Origin: Paracoccus fistulariae
GTDB lineage: Bacteria > Pseudomonadota > Alphaproteobacteria > Rhodobacterales > Rhodobacteraceae
Reading direction: 5' to 3'
Assembly: GCF_028553785.1 (NCBI RefSeq)
Contig: NZ_CP067136.1
Span: 248,001 to 312,000, forward strand
DNA: 64,000 nt
In this document: one piece after another, positions 62,000 to 64,000 of the stretch
How positions within the stretch are numbered: position 1 is the stretch's first letter
Layout: each line of letters opens with the position of its first letter
Program-made: the position numbers and the translations under genes
Notes under the pieces: model-generated
The model's input: the letters and a program-made list of their open reading frames with translations, nothing else
Told to the model about the DNA's origin: nothing
Databases searched by the model: none

Positions 62000-63532
62000 T
62001 TACAGCGGGATATTGTCGTGTTTTTTCCACGGGTTGCTTAGCTTCTTATTGCGAAGCGCGGCAAAGGCGCGCGCAACCCTGCGGCGAGTGGAATGCGGCT
62101 GAATCACCTCGTCGATGAAGCCTTTTTCCGCCGCCACGAAGGGATTGGCAAAGCGGTCCTCGTAATCGCGCGTGCGGGCCGCGATCTTTTCGGCATCGCC
62201 CAATTCGCTGCGATAGAGGATCTCGACCGCGCCCTTGGCGCCCATCACCGCGATCTCGGCGGTGGGCCAGGCATAGTTGAAATCGCCGCGCAGATGTTTC
62301 GAGGACATCACGTCATAGGCACCGCCATAGGCCTTGCGGGTGATCACCGTGACCTTGGGCACCGTCGCCTCGCCATAGGCGAACAGCAGTTTCGCGCCAT
62401 GCTTGATGACGCCGCCATATTCCTGGCTGGTGCCGGGCAGGAAGCCGGGCACATCCACCAGCGTCAGGATCGGGATTTCGAAGGCGTCGCAGAAACGCAC
62501 AAAGCGCGCGGCCTTGCGGCTGCTGTCGATATCCAGACAGCCCGCCAGCACCATCGGCTGGTTCGCGACCACGCCGACCGTGCGGCCCTCAAGCCGCATC
62601 AGACCGATGATGATATTGCCCGCGAAATCCTTCTGGATCTCGTAGAAATCGCCCTCATCCGCGATCTTGGTGATCAGCTCTTTCATGTCATAGGGCTGGT
62701 TCGGATTGTCCGGCACCAGCGTGTCCAGGCTGTCCTCGATCCGGTTCGGTTCGTCGAAGAAGGGTCGGACCGGCACGCCGTCGCGATTGTTCAGCGGCAG
62801 GAAATCGAACAGGCGGCGGATCTCGGTCAGCGCCTCGACGTCGTTTTCGAAGGCGCCATCCGCGACCGAGCTTTTGCGGGTATGGGTCGAGGCCCCGCCA
62901 AGCTGTTCGGCGGTCACCACCTCATTGGTGACGGTTTTCACCACATCCGGGCCGGTGACGAACATGTAGCTGGTATCCTTCACCATGTAGATGAAGTCGG
63001 TCATGGCCGGGGAATAGACCGCGCCACCCGCACAAGGGCCCATGATGACGCTGATCTGCGGCACCACGCCCGAGGCCATGATATTGCGCTGAAACACCTC
63101 GGCATAGCCCGCCAGCGAGGCGACGCCCTCCTGGATCCGCGCGCCGCCCGAATCGTTCAGCCCGATCACCGGCGCGCCGTTCTGCATCGCCATATCCATG
63201 ATCTTGCAGATCTTCTGGGCATGGGTTTCCGACAGAGACCCGCCAAAGACGGTGAAATCCTGGCTGAAGACATAGACCATGCGCCCGTTGATCGTGCCCC
63301 AGCCGGTGATCACGCCATCGCCATAGGGGCGTTCGGCCTCGATCCCGAAATCGGTGCTGCGATGCGTCTTGAACATGTCGAATTCTTCGAAGCTGCCTTC
63401 GTCCAGCAGCAATTCGATCCGTTCGCGGGCCGTCAGCTTGCCGCGCGCATGCTGGGCATCGACGCGCCGCTGACCTCCGCCCAGCCGGGCCTCGTCGCGG
63501 CGGCGTTCCAACTCTTGCAATATGTCTTTCAT
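62000..63532 (-). CDS. pccB: Propionyl-CoA carboxylase beta (carboxyltransferase) subunit
   Basis: A 510-aa carboxyltransferase with two crotonase-fold domains. Features are [21 protein letters not shown] (N-terminal), [52 protein letters not shown], the second-domain [17 protein letters not shown] and [20 protein letters not shown], and [16 protein letters not shown]. The C-terminus [17 protein letters not shown] is typical of the propionyl-CoA type. Its upstream region carries TTTGCAAA-type boxes (63604-63651). Confidence 0.95.
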   Translation of the reverse strand: MKDILQELERRRDEARLGGGQRRVDAQHARGKLTARERIELLLDEGSFEEFDMFKTHRSTDFGIEAERPYGDGVITGWGTINGRMVYVFSQDFTVFGGSLSETHAQKICKIMDMAMQNGAPVIGLNDSGGARIQEGVASLAGYAEVFQRNIMASGVVPQISVIMGPCAGGAVYSPAMTDFIYMVKDTSYMFVTGPDVVKTVTNEVVTAEQLGGASTHTRKSSVADGAFENDVEALTEIRRLFDFLPLNNRDGVPVRPFFDEPNRIEDSLDTLVPDNPNQPYDMKELITKIADEGDFYEIQKDFAGNIIIGLMRLEGRTVGVVANQPMVLAGCLDIDSSRKAARFVRFCDAFEIPILTLVDVPGFLPGTSQEYGGVIKHGAKLLFAYGEATVPKVTVITRKAYGGAYDVMSSKHLRGDFNYAWPTAEIAVMGAKGAVEILYRSELGDAEKIAARTRDYEDRFANPFVAAEKGFIDEVIQPHSTRRRVARAFAALRNKKLSNPWKKHDNIPL

Positions 63533-63603
63533 GCAAATTCCTCCCGGCTGAGTTGTGTCAGCCTAGTTTGAGCCTGCGGGACATGAAAGCCAAAACCGGA
63601 AAA

Positions 63604-63651
63604 TTTGCAAAATATTCTGCAGCGCAGAATAGTAAATTGCGAAATTGCAAA
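63604..63651. promoter_or_regulatory. TTTGCAAA-type boxes upstream of pccB
   Basis: TTTGCAAA at 63604-63611, then after 4 bases the degenerate TCTGCAGC (63616-63623). Next come ATTGCGAA (63636-63643) and ATTGCAAA (63644-63651) directly adjacent. The PccR/ScfR regulator of R. sphaeroides is known to bind TTTGCAAA-N4-TTTGCAAA at its propionate genes. The match here is partial. No ScfR gene is next to pccB in this window. Confidence 0.45.
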
Positions 63652-63733
63652 AGTAGCGCGGCGATGCGATCCGATCTTGGACAGGATCACGGGCTGCGCT
63701 AGCGTTTATTGTCTGTTGTAAAGGGTAGAGGAC

Positions 63734-64000
63734 ATGCCAGTCGAAAGCCAGCCGGCCGAAAGCCAGCCAGTCGAAGGCGCGCTGACCAGCGCCGCGATCT
63801 TCATTACGCTGACCGTCAACGAGGGCAGCGACAGCCTGCAGAAGCTGCGCGATCTCTGCGGCGATCTGCCCTCGCTGATCCGCGCCGTCGGCTTTCGCAG
63901 CGCCGAGGCCGGGCTGACCTGCATCATCGGGCTTGGCGCGGATCTGTGGCACCGTTTGGACGCGGGCGCCACACCGGCCGGGCTGCACCCGTTCAGGGAG
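63734..64000 (+). CDS. DyP-type peroxidase, N-terminal part (3' end outside window)
   Basis: The first 89 residues of a DyP-type heme peroxidase. The N-terminus is variable (PVESQPAESQPVEG, with a short Ser-Gln-Pro repeat). It is followed by ALTSAAIFITLTVNEG and the family pattern IRAVGFRSAEAGLTCIIGLGADLWHRL and PAGLHPFRE. The heme-binding His and GxxDG residues lie beyond the window. Divergent from pccB. Confidence 0.85.
   Translation, partial: MPVESQPAESQPVEGALTSAAIFITLTVNEGSDSLQKLRDLCGDLPSLIRAVGFRSAEAGLTCIIGLGADLWHRLDAGATPAGLHPFRE

Overview
The window looks like a chromosomal segment of a GC-rich alphaproteobacterium of the Rhodobacteraceae, most likely Paracoccus or a close relative. The evidence is the F0 operon order atpI-B-E-X-F with a b/b' pair, two VPLPA-CTERM surface proteins, two Hint-domain proteins, a complete RcGTA-type gene transfer agent cluster, and a dispersed propionyl-CoA carboxylase/methylmalonyl-CoA mutase locus. 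The genus is an inference. I found no rRNA, tRNA, CRISPR array or insertion sequence.

Layout. 1-9.8 kb: 3' end of a patatin-like phospholipase, two tandem THxN-type VPLPA-CTERM proteins, an ArsR regulator-pseudouridine kinase-pseudouridine-5'-phosphate glycosidase operon, the F0 ATP synthase operon, a FadR-type regulator and an OmpA-family lipoprotein. 9.9-17.7 kb: endonuclease III with an overlapping PfkB kinase, a Hint protein, a PLP aminotransferase, fabF-mltG and a small coiled-coil protein. 17.7-32.6 kb: the GTA cluster in the order small terminase, large terminase, portal, gp3.5, prohead protease, major capsid, connectors, tail tube, gp10, gp10.1, tape measure, gp12-gp15 and a DUF2793 tail-fibre gene. 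32.7-47.6 kb: cysE, pyrD, a DUF952 protein, a 5'-nucleotidase, a GNAT acetyltransferase, a second Hint protein, a GlxA-type AraC regulator, class II DAHP synthase, an LpxL-like acyltransferase, a DMT transporter, xerD, two uncharacterised proteins and aroK-aroB. 47.6-54.5 kb: an eight-heme cytochrome c with a repeat-rich C-terminus, ssb, a lytic transglycosylase, hom, a probably nonsense-disrupted methyltransferase, an unknown protein and a glycosyltransferase. 54.5-64 kb: methylmalonyl-CoA mutase, pccA and pccB interspersed with small lipoproteins and unknown proteins, then the start of a DyP-type peroxidase.

How the parts work together. The GTA block is a domesticated prophage head-tail module for packaging and exporting host DNA. 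It has a promoter-like sequence and several terminator-like hairpins inside the transcription unit, one of them before the first gene. pccA, pccB and the mutase form the propionyl-CoA to succinyl-CoA route, and TTTGCAAA-type boxes lie upstream of pccB. aroK-aroB and the class II DAHP synthase belong to the shikimate pathway but sit in separate transcription units.

The most interesting non-gene signals are: (1) the hairpins inside the GTA operon, which suggest read-through control; (2) a short element beginning GGATATTT and rich in AAGA, found four times, each time in sense orientation just downstream of a stop codon; and (3) perfect TTAA-N7-TTAA (CtrA-like) boxes upstream of both Hint genes.
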